The position numbers and the translations under genes are program-made. Under the pieces are notes generated by a model. It saw only the letters and a list, made by a program, of their open reading frames with translations, ran no database searches and had not been told where the DNA came from. DNA of 64,000 nt from Capitulum mitella. Taxonomy: Eukaryota; Arthropoda; Thecostraca; Pollicipedomorpha; Pollicipedidae. Positions 21,830 to 36,001 of this stretch are shown here, piece after piece; position 1 is the stretch's first letter; the number at the start of each line of letters is the position of its first letter. Location: positions 20,965,324-21,029,323 of the forward strand of contig CP099839.1 of NCBI GenBank assembly GCA_030062745.1. The letters are read 5' to 3'.

Positions 21830-22250
21830 CCATTTTCCGAATCAGTGGCGTATCCAGAGGGTCGCTTTGGGGCTGGCAAACATTCGAGACCCATAGCGCC
21901 GGTTCCACGACGACTCTCGTTCCTGCTGACAGCGTCGTCATCCACAGAGCGTGACCGTTCTCGGCGGGGTTCCGCATACCGTGTTGGTCGTTGCCCGTGG
22001 CGTGCCGCCCTGGCGAGACGGACAGCGTCACGTGGCGGCAGCACGACGGTGGTCGGCCGCGCCGGGCCACGTGTCGGGCGTCGGCTCCGGGCGGCAGACG
22101 GCCGCGCTAAGCTGTATCGACCACGCCAGTTACGACAGCGCGGCGTCCCGAGTCGCCGCGCCGCCGTTTGTCGACTGATTTCGGGAAAGATCGAGCAGGG
22201 TGTGGCGCCCTGCGACGCGGCGCTCGCCATTGCCGGGCGTTAAGGTTGCG
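21830..22250. other. CpG-rich patch, intergenic
   Basis: Strong CpG enrichment in AT-rich surroundings with overlapping open frames on both strands (for example 21767-22243 plus and 21823-22230 minus). No domain was recognised. It could be a promoter of an unseen transcript. Confidence 0.35.
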
Positions 22251-23162
22251 GAGCGGCATTGACACTCCTCATTCCATGTGACGTGACGCGTATATGTCGG
22301 CGCTGCATCGGACTGAGTCGCCCGTCCTGCGCTTCATTACATTGTTCTGGTTATTGCCGGACCCAGCTGCTGTGGTTCCTGGTTTTGAGAAAACCTGGTT
22401 TTGAGCGAAACCTGGTTCCCGGCAGCACCATGTTTCGCTGCCTTTTTGGTTCGCGCAGCACCATGTTAAGGTCGCATTGTCACAGGGACGTACTCAAGGG
22501 GGACCAAGGGGGCCATGGCCTCCCCTGAGCCAAATCGTCCTCACTAGATACACGGCGATTACGCATGAATGCGGAAGAGCGATCATATATATGTTGCAGA
22601 AGCAAACGTTAGATGTTTCCTGTGCGTTAAACATGAGGCAAATTGCATAAAATTGCTGTTTTTCCTATAACTTTCGTCATATGTCAGTGGTATATGATGG
22701 CCTTTGACATTCGCCTCCCACCTTCCCCCGAGGAAAATTCTGGCAGCATTGCCATGCCCACTTTGTCATACTTTACATCAAATAACCAAAAACCAAAACT
22801 TTGGCACCTACACAGACTGGTACTGATAACCCCCTCCATTTTTTTCGGCCAAGTTAGAAATGCGTCACGTACAGAAACGTTGAAAACAGTCGACCAATGA
22901 AATCAGTTTAAAAGTGGGAAGTAAACGACTTTAAAATTTCAAGAATCCGATGCAAAGATTCGAATCTATTCGAATCTATTCGAGTCTCGAATTCAAATCC
23001 GAATCGGAATCCACCTCCCACAGGATTCAAATCCCAAAATGCATGCCAATCCCCAGCTCCACAGGGACCCATCCGCGTCCCGTGCGCAGCACCGCCGCTG
23101 GGCGAGCCTTACCGGTGACGTCACCTGCCGTCGGCCGGGCGGCATCCAGGGAGTTCAGATAC

Positions 23163-23570
23163 GCCGGCCAGTCAGCGACAAGTAAAACGTCAAGCGGCCG
23201 GGTTCATCGCACGTGACCGAGAGCCGCCCCCAACCTGTCCGAGGGCTTGAGAAACCGTGTGGCAAGGGCCGTCAAGGCGGAGAGGTCAGTTAACTAGGGT
23301 CTTGAGTCGGACTCAGTCGCAGTATGGATTTCGGACCGCACGAGGCGAGGGGACGGCGGCTCGTATGAACCCATCGCAAGGCAGACGGGACAAGACAGCA
23401 AAGCATAGGCAGCGTAGCAATTGGACGGCGGCTCTTATCGCTGACAAGTGTTATGACGCCGCGGACGTATTCCTGCGATGTATAGCAGACCTACCTTGAG
23501 TTGTATTCAAACGCAGTTTGCAGTTTGATGAAATGCTTGCAATTAAGATAAAACAGCCTGGATAAAACAA
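23163..23570 (+). repeat. repeat family F, copy 1
   Basis: Diverged match to 32452-32885. Shared blocks are GGCCAGTCAG, CAAGTAAA, GTTAAGCGGCCGGG-like, ACGAGGCGAG-GGACG, GCAGTTTGCAGTTTGATGAA against GCAGTATGCAGTCTGAGGAA, and GATAAAACAAG against GATAAACCAAC. It may be an LTR or other promoter-like repeat, but the ends are not defined. Confidence 0.55.
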
Positions 23571-26500
23571 GCTTTGTAAGCATGCTGATTAATGGTAGCT
23601 GATCAATATACTATTTGAGTAACGTGGTGCTGTCCATGGCCGTATATGCTAATCGGCCTGGGATCTGGCACATTGACGATGCTTTGATGACATGCTTTGG
23701 GTCTGTCTCTCAGTCGTCCCGCCCTTCTGTCTGTATGCCAGCAAATTATTGCTCCGGTCCCGGGCCAAATGGACTGACGGATCGCCACGAGCTGTGCACC
23801 GTTCGACAGTTCTCACACGCCACCACAAAATCCGCTTATTTCCGCCGCGGTGCGACCTGTCGTTGGCGCGTTCCGCACGATTCAAGGGTATTTTTTGTTT
23901 TGTCCGTAGGGATAACACGTAAAACGGGAAAGGCTAACAGCGTCAAACATCATTTCGACGTCGGCGGCTTTTCTCTCTATAGGTCGGATCGCCTCGGGAC
24001 GCACCAACTTCAAACGAGAATTGATCGGGCGATCGCGTGGCACGCCGCGCGTTTCAGTGTGCGCGGCACGTGCCACTCGCAAGCGGCAGGAATGTACAAA
24101 AGCTGTTTCTGGGCGGTTTTTTGAGGACTGGGTGTGGTGCAGGCGATCTAATCGTCGCAGCGACTCGGAAAAAGGATCGCGGCGTAACTCCGTGTACCGT
24201 ATTTCGTTCGCATCAGCAGCCCAACGGTTTCAACATCTGGTCCGGGTGCCTCGCCGCCTGGAAGCAGACAATACACCCATTCTCGAAGCCCTTATCAATG
24301 TCGCTTCACTAGCGCATGAAGGCCGTCGACTTTTTGCGATGAGAATTATATCGACATATAGCGCGTTCTTTTCAGCCCATATCAACCAGAAAATCATCGG
24401 ATTTTATTGTAGTAGGTCTGCAATAGCTCATTTGGTGAAATGACATGCATTAACTGGTTGTCTTGCGTGTTCAGACGTGAATTTATCGGGAAAAAGAATA
24501 ACATGCCGGCTGCAGTCACTAACTCAATGCACAGCGCAATGAAACTAATAACGCAAGCTCGGCTCAGACCTTACAATCCGCGTAGCCGAAAACTTTGGCA
24601 ATTTTCTTTGTCAAAGAAGTTTTGGTTTCAGAGAGCTGAAACGGAGTATGTCAAGCACAGGAGCGTCCAGCAGGAAGCACTTCACCGCCATTTCTGATAT
24701 CCGCACCCCATAGCCCAAAACCAACCAAAGATTCCAAAGGCCAGACTGCTTCGAAAACGATACCATTGGAAACCGGGCTGTTCAGTGGTGTCCATGAACC
24801 TTGCTTAATGAAGTACTCCGCGAGCCATAATACATTACTAGTACGAATGCTTTCGGCTTCATAGTAGCATGCTGGATACGTACAAAAGAACAAGAACGCA
24901 AATTAACCAACCTTCAGAACGTTTGGTGCACCAGGACCACGTTACCAAACACAAAAAAAGACAGTAATTAGTATATCGACATAGGGGCATTGGGGGGTAA
25001 TTAGTAATGTATCCCCATTACTAATGTTCGACATTTTCTTACCTTCGACAGTAGTGGTGGTATGACTCCCGCTATTTCTAAACGTCACGTGACTGAGCAA
25101 TGGAACAAAAATGAGCCATATTTTCATGTTTTAAGCCTTAATTTCTGGGACATCTCTTGACCCTTTGGTTTTTCCGGCATAAAGTTCCGTTGACAAAACC
25201 CAGTTGTTCCAGATTTTCATTAGCCCTAGTTGCATGGCACAGCCACGATTTGGCAGTGATGGTTGACCATTTTAAAACAGGCCAGGTCATACGATGTCAT
25301 CAGCTGAAAGATAGACGCGTTTTTTCAAGTGCTGTTATGACTCCGGCACATGATTATTTCCTTTTGACGTGGCTTGCAAGAAGCTTATCAGGGATGGCAA
25401 AGAGAGTAAGTATCAGGCCGCTCAAGTTACAAGGGACGGGAAACTCGGTTGCAGCAGGTCGTTTGCCAGCTTTCCACAGGGTCAATTAATCCTCTTTTCT
25501 ATGGTAATTAGGAGAAAGTGTCCAATGAACGCCATCTTGCCTAACTGCGTCGCCCAATTACTCCTAATTGAGACAGCTGATTGCCAGATGTAGGATATTT
25601 TCTGAGAGGCGGCATTGCTGCGGATTTGATTATTTTTTCTGCCTCTCTGGCAGCGGAAGTACCGCTGCGGTACGGGCATAAGGCGAGTCCGTTAAATGTC
25701 GGTGCAAGTTTGAAATAATTTTCTGGCTTGTGTTGCTCTTGTATAACTGTGCTATTCAATGCTGTGAAGCAAAATGGAACTCCTGCATTGCTTCCGTTGT
25801 GGAATTACGCTCCCTATTTGACCAGAATAGAGGTGATAAGTGTGTACAGCTTTCGCGACTAAAATGTTCCATTTACATAGAAACAATAGGCATCTTTTAA
25901 CTTCTCGTAAAATCCTTTACCACTTATAAGTAAAATGCCAATAGCCAGTCCACGACGTATTTTCAGCGTGATCTAACTAGGCTTCGGTTCATTGTTCGCG
26001 AAAATATAGTGTGCGGTGGCGAGAGGAGCTCGCTTGGTGTGAGGACCGGCCGGCAGCAGGTGTCAGTGGTGACGCAAAGATGAAGGATTTCAAGTGAGGT
26101 ATGAAAACAGGCATGGACACTGGCTCAGAAATAACTTAAGGCATGTCTGTTTTTAAGGCCGATAGTTTCACTGTACTCTGCACCAGCCTGAATCGTGGTA
26201 CTGGTGTGGATGGTGGACGCTGTAGACCCCAGTTTTCACCCATCGCATATTTTAAAACCAAAGCGGCTACGGCGATTCTTCCGATGGTACATACCTCGCG
26301 GCCCGTGCATTTGAGGGCACGGAAGATAACACAATGATATAGATAGGATTTGTGTAGAACTGAGCGGAAATTCTACCCCAAATTGCATGTAGTGTATGGC
26401 CTCAACAGTGACAATTAATGCTATTGGAGTATTTGGACATGATGAAATAGTTCAGTTTGGTCTAAATAATGTTGCCCGATGTTTGCCTATGTATCTAACG

Positions 26501-26689
26501 TTAGACACTGCACTCCTCTCTTCAGTGGGCGAAACAGAGCATAGAAATGCGGTACTAGTCTGAACAGATGTCATTATATCAAAGGCGTCTGGCGTGAAAG
26601 CAGAACACTCGCGCAAAACTTACGCACACATCCTCATCACTATCTATCGCGATCTGTTCCGTGAAAACGGCTAGCAATACGCTGCGCTG
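23571..26689. other. intergenic, long unassigned open frames only
   Basis: Frames at 23615-24124 and 24021-24443 (plus) are long for the base composition but overlap each other and minus-strand frames, and they match no family that I recognise. No gene is called. A short inverted pair near 25500-25600 (AATTAGGAG / CTCCTAATT) is also present. Confidence 0.35.
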
Positions 26690-26980
26690 GCGGTGTTTGC
26701 GGAGCCGACAGGACCGCGTCGGCCGGCCGGCGCGACGGCGGCGGTGGCGGCGGCGACGGCGCCGTCTGCGCGCACAGGCCGGGCGCCGCGGCTGCCGTCG
26801 GCCCGGCTGGCCGGCCGGCAGTCGGTGAGGCCGGGCCGACGCGCCGGGCTCGGGCATGCGTCAGTGAACGACGTCAGGAGATGGCCGGCTGGCCGCCGCT
26901 GGTGGCCGTGCTCGGCCTGGCACTCGTCTGCCGGGGCCGCGCCACGCCCCTGACGCAGGAGGTGCCCGGAGGTCAGTGGC
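26690..26980 (+). promoter_or_regulatory. CpG-rich 5' region of the EB-module gene
   Basis: A dense CpG block with CGGCGG and GGCCGGCC runs directly into the signal-peptide ATG, and the sequence on both sides is AT-rich. It is the probable promoter and 5' UTR. The transcription start cannot be placed. Confidence 0.45.
26881..26971 (+). CDS. EB-module gene exon 1: signal peptide
   Basis: The ATG at 26881 opens MAGWPPLVAVLGLALVCRG, a hydrophobic secretion signal probably cut near RA|TP, then TPLTQEVPG and one base of Gly31. The donor is CGGAG|GTCAGT. Read through without splicing, the frame soon stops, which supports a short first exon. The block sits at the 3' edge of a CpG-rich patch, as first exons often do. 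Another frame is also open here but has no signal peptide. Linkage to the exon at 56763 rests on matching phase and on logic, not on transcripts. Confidence 0.65.
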
Positions 26981-29900
26981 CGGCGACCGGCACACAGATG
27001 GGCACAGTGTCCTTTGTCGACTGTCGCCTTTGTCGTGCTCTGCTGTAACCTGACAGTTTTTAGATTACGGCGGTGGTCGATTGTTATTAATTTCAGCCAA
27101 CGAAATCATACTGTTGTTCAATATTGGCTCACAGCACCGATAGCTAAGCGAGCGATCACTTGTCCGAAAACGACGTCCGCAAACGACCACAAAATAGCTT
27201 GATACGCCTCGCAGAAACATTTCCCGGACCTGCTCCTGTTCCAAGGAGGACGTTCCAATTCTGACATTATATTTAAAAGCCATGCGTAGGGAACTGTCTT
27301 CTCGTCCACTAAATTTCAGTGTGATATCCCAAAAGATTTAGCTTTGGTGCTGGAAAACCAGGGGCCGCATTAACCCTGCATGAAAAGAGGATTGACCAGC
27401 GATGTTCTGCTCCCGCCCCTGGCATTACTGACACTACTTCCAAAGCGCAGAAAGCAGCAAACTCAAATCTACAATAACTCGATTCAAAGGTCACACCCAC
27501 TACTAAGAAACGTAGGTCACCGTAGGTCATGTCATACGACGCCATAACCTAAATCAGACTTGGCGGTTTCAGCAATTGTTTTAACCATATTCCGGGCGGG
27601 TAAGCTTAATAAGCGACCCCGTGAGGATTTCCACCTGCCATTTTAAATGTTTTAACCCCCATTGGACGAGGGAGCTGGTTTCCCCATGAGGTTTTTTTTG
27701 GATTACCGGCGGACGACCCGCGTTAAGAAGGTATAATTTGCGAAGAAGGTATAGATTTACATCTTTTTAATAAAAGAAGAAATAAATTTACATTTAGTAC
27801 AGAAGAAATTACATTACAAATTACAAATACAGAAGAAATAAAATTACATAAAGGAAGGTATAAATTTACAACTTTTTCGCGTCTTTTCCCAAGAAACTGC
27901 CAAGTCATGGTAGGTCACTGGGTTATGACGTCTTTCTCAAGGCCTTGTAAGTCCATTTTTTATCTGAGCTACGTTTTGTCTTTTTTCGGGTGTTTGCCTA
28001 TTAGAAGGTCATTTTCTGGAGCAGGGCTTTTTTAACACATGCTTCTTACCATATTAGGCTCTGGAAGGTGAGTGACCTTTACAAGAGCAAATGAGGCTAC
28101 TGACGTGACTTGACTTCAAAATGCATTTGAACCGGTCTTAGAGTAATTATTTGTCTTCTATTACTGGAACCGATTTTAATATCGACAACTGTTTTTGTCA
28201 AAATGGACATCAGTAGAATCAAACGATGACGAGCTACACGCTGTTTGTTTCGTCGCTCTAAAAGTAGGGCAAAATAGGCAGGAGGGGGCGGCACCCCCAT
28301 TCCCCTCCGCTCGTCAGGAGCCTAGGTGAAAATTTTAAAGTCCACCGAGGGTTAACAACGATTCATTACATTTGATGACTTTTCCTGCCATTTTACTGCA
28401 ACAAATTGGAGTTTGGAACTTAACCAGTAGCGTGGTTACGATGATTTCTGGGAAGCACATTCGCCCGTTTATCGTCACTTTTGAGGCAACATTGTTGATA
28501 TGTTTCATTCGATGTCATAAAAATCCATGCCAACTTAACCCTCGCCCGTATAAGGTCTTCTTCATAACGCGGAGGTATAGGGTTGTGGGTTGATGCGACC
28601 CTCCCGGCTATTTCCACACCGTGCGTCCTAGAGCGTGGTAGAAAAAAAAACAATGTTTTGTGCGTGACGAGGTCTCGCCACTGATATTTCTTTATAGGGC
28701 CTCGTATTAACGGATGATTCCAGGTCGGGTCAAAGGTCAGAAATTCTCAGAAAGTGGTACTTTTTCAAGTTTAATCACAAGTGAACGCCAAAGAATAAAT
28801 GATTATGAAACGAAACGGATATCATATGGCGCGTCAATCAATTATAAGTCTATCTGTACACCACATGATTGTATTTTAACCATGAAGTCCGATCCAGGTC
28901 ATGCTAGGTTAATCCTTGTGAAACGGGGTCATCGGCTTAAATGCGTTCTCGGAGTTGCGGAGGCATTTCTGTAGATAATTACAGATGTTCAAGTCAAATG
29001 TAGCATCTCATGTAGCAAGCACTATTGTCCAATAACATATATAGACCATCAACATGTCATCCAAGGTTATCTGAAGCCAGTAACCTAGAATGATCTTGGA
29101 TTGGCTAAAAATTGTAACTTAGACGCCTTAAAAAGCGTTTTCCGAGTTGATATCAAACAAAAAATTTAATTTTAGGCATGCCGTGGTATTGTAGACTCAT
29201 CATTCCGCGGCCGACGCCGCTTCGCCCATCGGAGCAAAGGTCGGGCGTCCACTGCATTGCGCCCTCTCTTGGTGAAATAAAAGGTAATTTGCACCAAATG
29301 GGGGGGGGGAGTGGTGTTCATACCAGGACCCGGCAGACCCAGCCAAAAGCTCGATTGTGCTCGGCCGACCCCAAATCGGACCGGTTATGAGAAATTTGCC
29401 CACAACGCTCCATTTTCTCATTGACGCTACTCAAAAAGTCGGGCTGGACCGGGCCTTGCCCCCTGGAAAGGCCAGTCCCCAGTCCGCAGCGGTCCTGGGA
29501 ATTCTCCAAAACTGACACCTCTGTGGGAGGTTCCCACAATTCAGTTGGCTTCCACCGATCGAGCACTGAGCGAAGACCAGGGAGACTGTACGGCAGCAGT
29601 TTAAACCTAAACATAAGGGATTAATTCGGTCACATGCTCTGGGCATGCTCCGAGCCGGCGCTGACCTCTGCAGTGGCCAACTGGGAGGCCATCATTCGAG
29701 ACGTCCTGGACGAGATCGCGAACGATCCTGCCGCTCAGCCGGAGCTGGATTCCGACGTCTGGTGCTCGTTAAACCTGACTCTGCCGGTATTCCGAACGAC
29801 CAAACCGGTGTTTACGGCCATCTAGGCCGAACGGCAGACAGTGGCGGCCAGCCTGCGCCAGGCGAGGGTTCTGCGGCAAGTAATGAGCGGCTGTCGCTAT

Positions 29901-32900
29901 CGCCTCGAGAAGTTTTGATCTGAGACACCGAAGAAGGCCGAAAAACCGCAAATCGACGAACCCCGGGTGGCAAGGAGGGTGATCCACGACGACTGGATAT
30001 CTGAAGATAGCCTGGAAAGTGCTCCGGATGAAAGGCATTTTGTCGGTGACGACAGAGTCATGGTTGAGTCCGAGCTGGTACTGACCACCGGCAACCTTAC
30101 TGCAACCGAGCGCATCACTGCCCACTTCACCCTGGACTCGGACCAGCTGGAGCTCCGCGTGCAGATGAAACTTATTCGTCCCCTGCTCACCATTCCGGCT
30201 GCAACATGCACCGCTAAGAGAAGTTTCAGCACACTGCGTCGCCTAAGATCGTACCTCAGATCAACCATGACCCAGCTGCGTCGCAATTCCAGTGCCATCT
30301 GCGTGGCCTACGGTGAAGACGTCCGGGCTCTCGATAGATCGACAAAGTGGCACCTCTTTGGGAGTTTGCTGGAGCGAGTGAAAGGATTCGGTGTTTTTGC
30401 GTGCGTTTTAGAGGATGGGAACAAAGCCGTGTGGGCCCTAGGCCTGCTCGTGGCATGTGCCGTTGTTGTGGTTGCCGCTGCCTCATCTAAGCAGCTGTGC
30501 TATTCCCTTGGCTTCCTCCTGACCCAAACCTCGGCACAACACCCGTGGCTGCCTCCCGATCCAAACCTGGGCACAACACCCGTGGCTGCCTCCCGATCCA
30601 GACCTCGGCACAGCACCTCTGGCTGCCTCCTGATCCAGACCCCGGCACCGCCCTGTGACTGCCGCCCGATCCAGACCTCTCATCGCTCCTCTGGCACCAA
30701 TGCCGCCCGATCCAGATCTCTGCGCCGCTCCCGTGATGTCGTCCCTGATACCGCAGTGGCCCGGTCGTGGAGTCCACCCCGGCTTCGTGATTAATGGCCC
30801 GATGGAACAGTATCAGGTAGGAATCTTATACCGAGCCCCATTAGTCTTATACTGCGGGCCATTAGCGCCTGCGACCTGGAATGTTGTGTATTGAACTGTG
30901 CGAGTAGTCTGCCGAAACAATGCGTCTAAGACCACGGGCAAAGTGTGGTCCAAAACCACTGTCATGGCACAGACAGAATTTGAGTCGATTTTAGCGGTCA
31001 ACAGTCCAATTGAGCTAGTAGCCTCCATCACAGACCTCATGTTAAATCTGAAAGTGAATGGGAGGCTGCGGCCCTCGGAAGCATATACGAAGACGCGCCT
31101 GCGTAAAAGTTGAACACTGAAATGTGAATACTTCATTGTATCCAATTTGTTAGTCAATATTCTTCTTTAGCACTACATAATGTCTTTCATTGGTCCTAAA
31201 CCTTGGGACTGAGCACTGTGCCCGACATTGGGCCTTGCGCAAAATGCAACCGAAATGCCCATTTTTCCCATGCTATTTGTTGCCTGTAGTGAGTCCAGCT
31301 TAGCGCACCCAACACCGGCCTGCGAACCGGGCTCCACGTGTACCAGCATTGATGACTCTGATGACTCTCTCGTATCCAATAATGCAAGTTCTTCGTGTCT
31401 GCATAGATCATTGGATCCAGAACATAAGCTTCGAAGCCAGTTTAAAGTTGATTGTCCAGTTTCGTAACTGACAGGGTGTAATGGCTAACGAGGGTTATGA
31501 TTATATAAGCCGTTGAGGAGAACTAGGAGATATAATAAGCAGACCACACGGCGTCACTGCAACGTTTAGTGTAATCCATAAATATCAAACTCTCTGTTAT
31601 CGGGAACTAAAGTGACCTAAACGTGACGATTTCGTTTTGGGGGAGGGTAAATCTGAAAGAGCACCAGCTGACATTTTTCAGAAACTCCACCCATGGCACG
31701 TGGTGTTATGTGGAGCTTTTCTACCAAAGTGCCCTGCACCGGCGCGGCCAAAGCGGGTGGCCGGGGGTCTGGGCTCCCATCTTAGGCCCTCATTTTTGCA
31801 AAAAGCATTGCATATCGTCTTTTCAGAGGCGGTTTTCGTATGATTTCAAGTAACACTGAGCTCCCCCGCTTAAGAAAATCCTGACTGCGTCCCTGGTGCC
31901 ATGTAGCTCTAACACACACTTCAATCATATCAGGGAAAATGTGCATACATAAATGGTGCATACATACACGCATATATCAGGCACAAACTGGTTCAGTTCG
32001 CATTGTACATAGTTGGGTCGCGGCATCTGACATGCGTAGGATGTCGATAAATCCGTTCTGTACTCTTAATTAGCTGCTTATATAGATCTTTTTCATTTTT
32101 TTCGAATTTCACAGGCTATATTACTTTGCGTAGGTTACATGTTCCCGTCCGTGCCAAGCGTTCCATTTATAAGAAGTCCTGTAGGATAAATTCTACAGCT
32201 CAACATTTCATTTGCTTTAATTGAAACACACGCGATGGGTCCACTGCCACTGTATTGCTGAAAGACAAGACTTTCTCACTACGTCTATGTTTAATCATTT
32301 ATGTGTTAAATAGGCTCAGTTGGCTGAATTGTTACATTGGCCGTAATCATTGACTTCAAAGCGCCTCGTGTCGGGCGGCCGTCGGTCGGTGGGCTTTCCA
32401 CATGACGTGATATGCCACCGACCAATCAGCGGCTGGTGACGTTAGCTAAGGCAGGCCAGTCAGTGTCAAGTAAATGTTAAGCGGCCGGGTCAGTCGCGCG
32501 GGAGCAGGAAAGGTTCAGAGCCAGTCGGAAGGCTCTAGCAGTCGTGTTTTTCCCAAAAGGCGGGGGTGGCTAGGGCGGTCAGCCCAGTTCAGCTACTTTC
32601 GCTGAGTTTCGCACGGTAAAGGACGAATATTCAGTCACACTCTTGATTCCTGACCACACGAGGCGAGTGGACGACGGCGCATGTACGCGTCGCAGAAGAC
32701 TAGACTCGGGAAGATATAACAGCGTTGGCTGCGTAACGAGCAGATGGCGGCGCGAGCTGCTAGCGAGTTAGTCGCAGCGAATGAAAACTTTGTTACGTAG
32801 AAGACCAGATTTATATTTAATTGCAGTATGCAGTCTGAGGAAATCTTTGCAACAAGGATTAAAGAACCTCGATAAACCAACAGATTTATCGTCATTATTC

Positions 32901-35900
32901 TGACGCCAGAAGTGGCATCCTTTTATTCCCAAAGAAGGCTTTAAGTTTACAAAAAATATATATCGATCTCTTACTTTGAACTGACTTTACGATTTGATCA
33001 GAGCAACCGAATTATTTGCCATTTCTTCAGTTAATTATCTGTGCACATCTCACTGCACTCATACAAAGTTTGAAAGTCTCTTCCGAACACGTACTTGTGG
33101 CACCATTTTTACATTTCTTGTTTGAAACATTCATTATGCATCATTCCCGTATTTTTCAGTTAATTGTCTTTGCACATTGCACTCATACAAAGCTCGAAAG
33201 TTTGTTCCTAAAACTCCACTCGTGACAACGGTTTGAAGTACAACCTAGAAATGGTGGTTTTTGAAAACCATGACCTGAATTTCACCGCTCCAGCTTGGTG
33301 CTTCGAATTGTCTTGACAATGTTTTAACCAAAAGATCCGTTGCTCAGCTCTGTATAAGTGTACCAGATTTGATACGGCTGCCCCTTACCGTTTGGGGCTT
33401 ATGTTGGGAAAAACCTACGGTAAGTCGAATTTACCCCCCACCCGAGAGCACGTTAAATCGTTTCGTAAGGCCCACACAGACACGATGTCTCTCTCACGAA
33501 CTCCTACCGATAGCAACTACGAGTAGTCGTTAACGTTTAATTAACTTTGATTTACGTAATTAAGTTCGTCAAGCTTTGTTTCTTCACTGAAACGCATCCG
33601 TTGAATATCACATTACCGCCACAGATCACAAAAGAACATAAGTGACTGGCCCAGAATGGCCGAGAACAGGCCGGTTCTTGCTCATGATAATTTTCGCTGC
33701 CGACCCGTTAGGTCGTTCGTGTCAGCAGCTGGTGCCTTTCGGCCGACCGAGGTGATAGGCCATGGCGCGTGACTTATCGATGACGCCAGAGCATCTCCAA
33801 TGGCATCGCCAATGGCATCTCACCGCCAGACCATGACGCTTCGCTGTTATTACCAGAGCCTGGTGTCTGCAGCGGTAACTCAGGACCCATGTTTTTTTCA
33901 TTACCGTTTCAACGTGCTTTGGAAATGACAAAGTTGTGGCATCAAAACCAAAATGCGCAGATTACCACAAAGCATTCTTTCGGATACTGCTTTGTTGAAA
34001 ATGGCGAACAGATAGTCTCCTTTTTATGATAATGCGGTTATGAAACTGAGATGAATTTCAAATCTCAAATTGTTTTGAACGGATGCTGAGACACCCGGCA
34101 TGTTCCAGGAAAATAATCGTGACAGACTTTTGTCTTCGTTTGGTTTCACTGACAGCGTTGTAGCCAAAGGTCATAAGTAACACAGAAGTAAGGACGCTGT
34201 CGGCAAAATAAATAACTCAGAAAACGTATCGTTTTGTAACAAAGCATTTGCGATTAGAGGAAAACAATATTTGGTCGGCAATGTTCGAGGAACTTCCGTT
34301 CGAGTCCTCGGTCATACATTTCTCCCGGCTTGATGGTTTCAGTTATTTACGGTAGCTCAAGATGTCATAACTTAGCACTCGCTTCTCCTGGAAAGGAATT
34401 CGTTTTTGTACACGTCACTGAAGAATTCAGCTTTAATGCAGAAAGCACAAGTTTTGGCATGATTTTTGCCTGCTGTCACCACCGACTTCTAGGCGATCCG
34501 CAGCTGTTCGTTGACAATTCGCGGTGACACATGTATTTCAAACTGCGAAGCCGAGCCTGCAGGTCCGTGCATTGGGACGATTTTACTAACCCCAAACCCT
34601 AGTCAAGTCCATAAATATTGTTGGAGACTTTTTGCAGGCCAGAACTCTCGCTGATGTCGGACTGAAACACTGCAAACTGCAAAGCCAAGCCTGCAGGTCC
34701 GTGCATTGGGACGATTTTACTAACCCCAAACCCAACTCAAGTCTAGAAATATTGTTGGAGCCTTTTTGCAGGCCAGAACTCTCATTGATATTGTCGGACT
34801 GAAACACTCCTTGTCATTGTCTCGCCATGGCCACATTGATTGCATGCCTTGGCAACGTGCAGGGACAGCACAAGTGAATCTGGGCGAATGCAAAGGAACA
34901 TTGTTTTGGGTGTCTGAGAGGAGCAGTTGCTGTGTTTTTAGCCGACTGAAAACATTCTTGTTACTTTATTACGCAGTTCAAAAATGTTTTGGCTCCCTGG
35001 TATCGGCAGTTTAAGTAAAGCCATCTTGTATCAGTTTAATACCGGGGCCTTAATTTATTCCAGCTTTTTGCAAACAGTCGGCGGCATCCCTCAGCCGAAG
35101 TGCTCTCGTGGTATGATGCTGCATTGCCGCTCCGGAGATCGCTGGTTCAAATCCAGGCGGGGGTCAGAAATCCGCTGTGCTTTTCTCATGATTACCGCGA
35201 TCGTCACGCGTGTAGCCACGGTGCAGAAGCTGTGGGGGACAAACTGACTGCATTCCACCAAGCATAGGTGGGACGGAGGTAAAAATAACTTTTTCGGGCG
35301 TTGCACGACAAATTGCGGTTAAATACTTTATGCCAGATTTCAGAGTTCGACAAAACTTATCGCCAATGAGAAATAACTATCTGATACATTAAAAATTAGA
35401 GGACACAAATTATTGCTCCTGGAAAACCATGGGGGACATGCCCCGCAGTCCCTCCCCTCCAGAGTGACACCCATGGATGTTTACATGTATGGCATCCATG
35501 ATGCAAGTTCATCCTTCACACACTTGCATCGTGGAAAGTATTGGGGCCATGCATGAATCTTTCATGCATTCGCCCAGATTGCAATCGGCGACCGGCGTCT
35601 TGCCCATCAATGCAAGACTCAGCTAAGCCGGTGGCGAAATGGGATCCGCCGTATCAGGTCGGTGACACAAAGTCGTCTTTGATGACCTCTGGTTGTAACA
35701 CCCAGCGACGATGTCCCCAAGCATTCAGGGATGTCGATTTGTATTCTTTTGAGAGGGCTGTGGTCTACCCAATGTCACTTTGGGCCCCTCCAACGTTGAT
35801 TTGGGCCCACCCAATATTTTCTGCTGGTTTTAAAGGGAAACAAGCAGATATAACGAAAGAAGAACGGCCGCAAAAGATAAGAGATAGGCAGAAAGCAAAG

Positions 35901-35938
35901 AATAAAAACTAAAGTAATGTGCGTATCTATCTTTCTAT

Positions 35939-36001
<63 letters not shown>

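Noticed and set aside
23615-24443. Two overlapping plus-strand frames of 140-169 codons
   Set aside because: They overlap each other and opposite-strand frames, start at non-ATG codons or lack context, and match nothing that I recognise.
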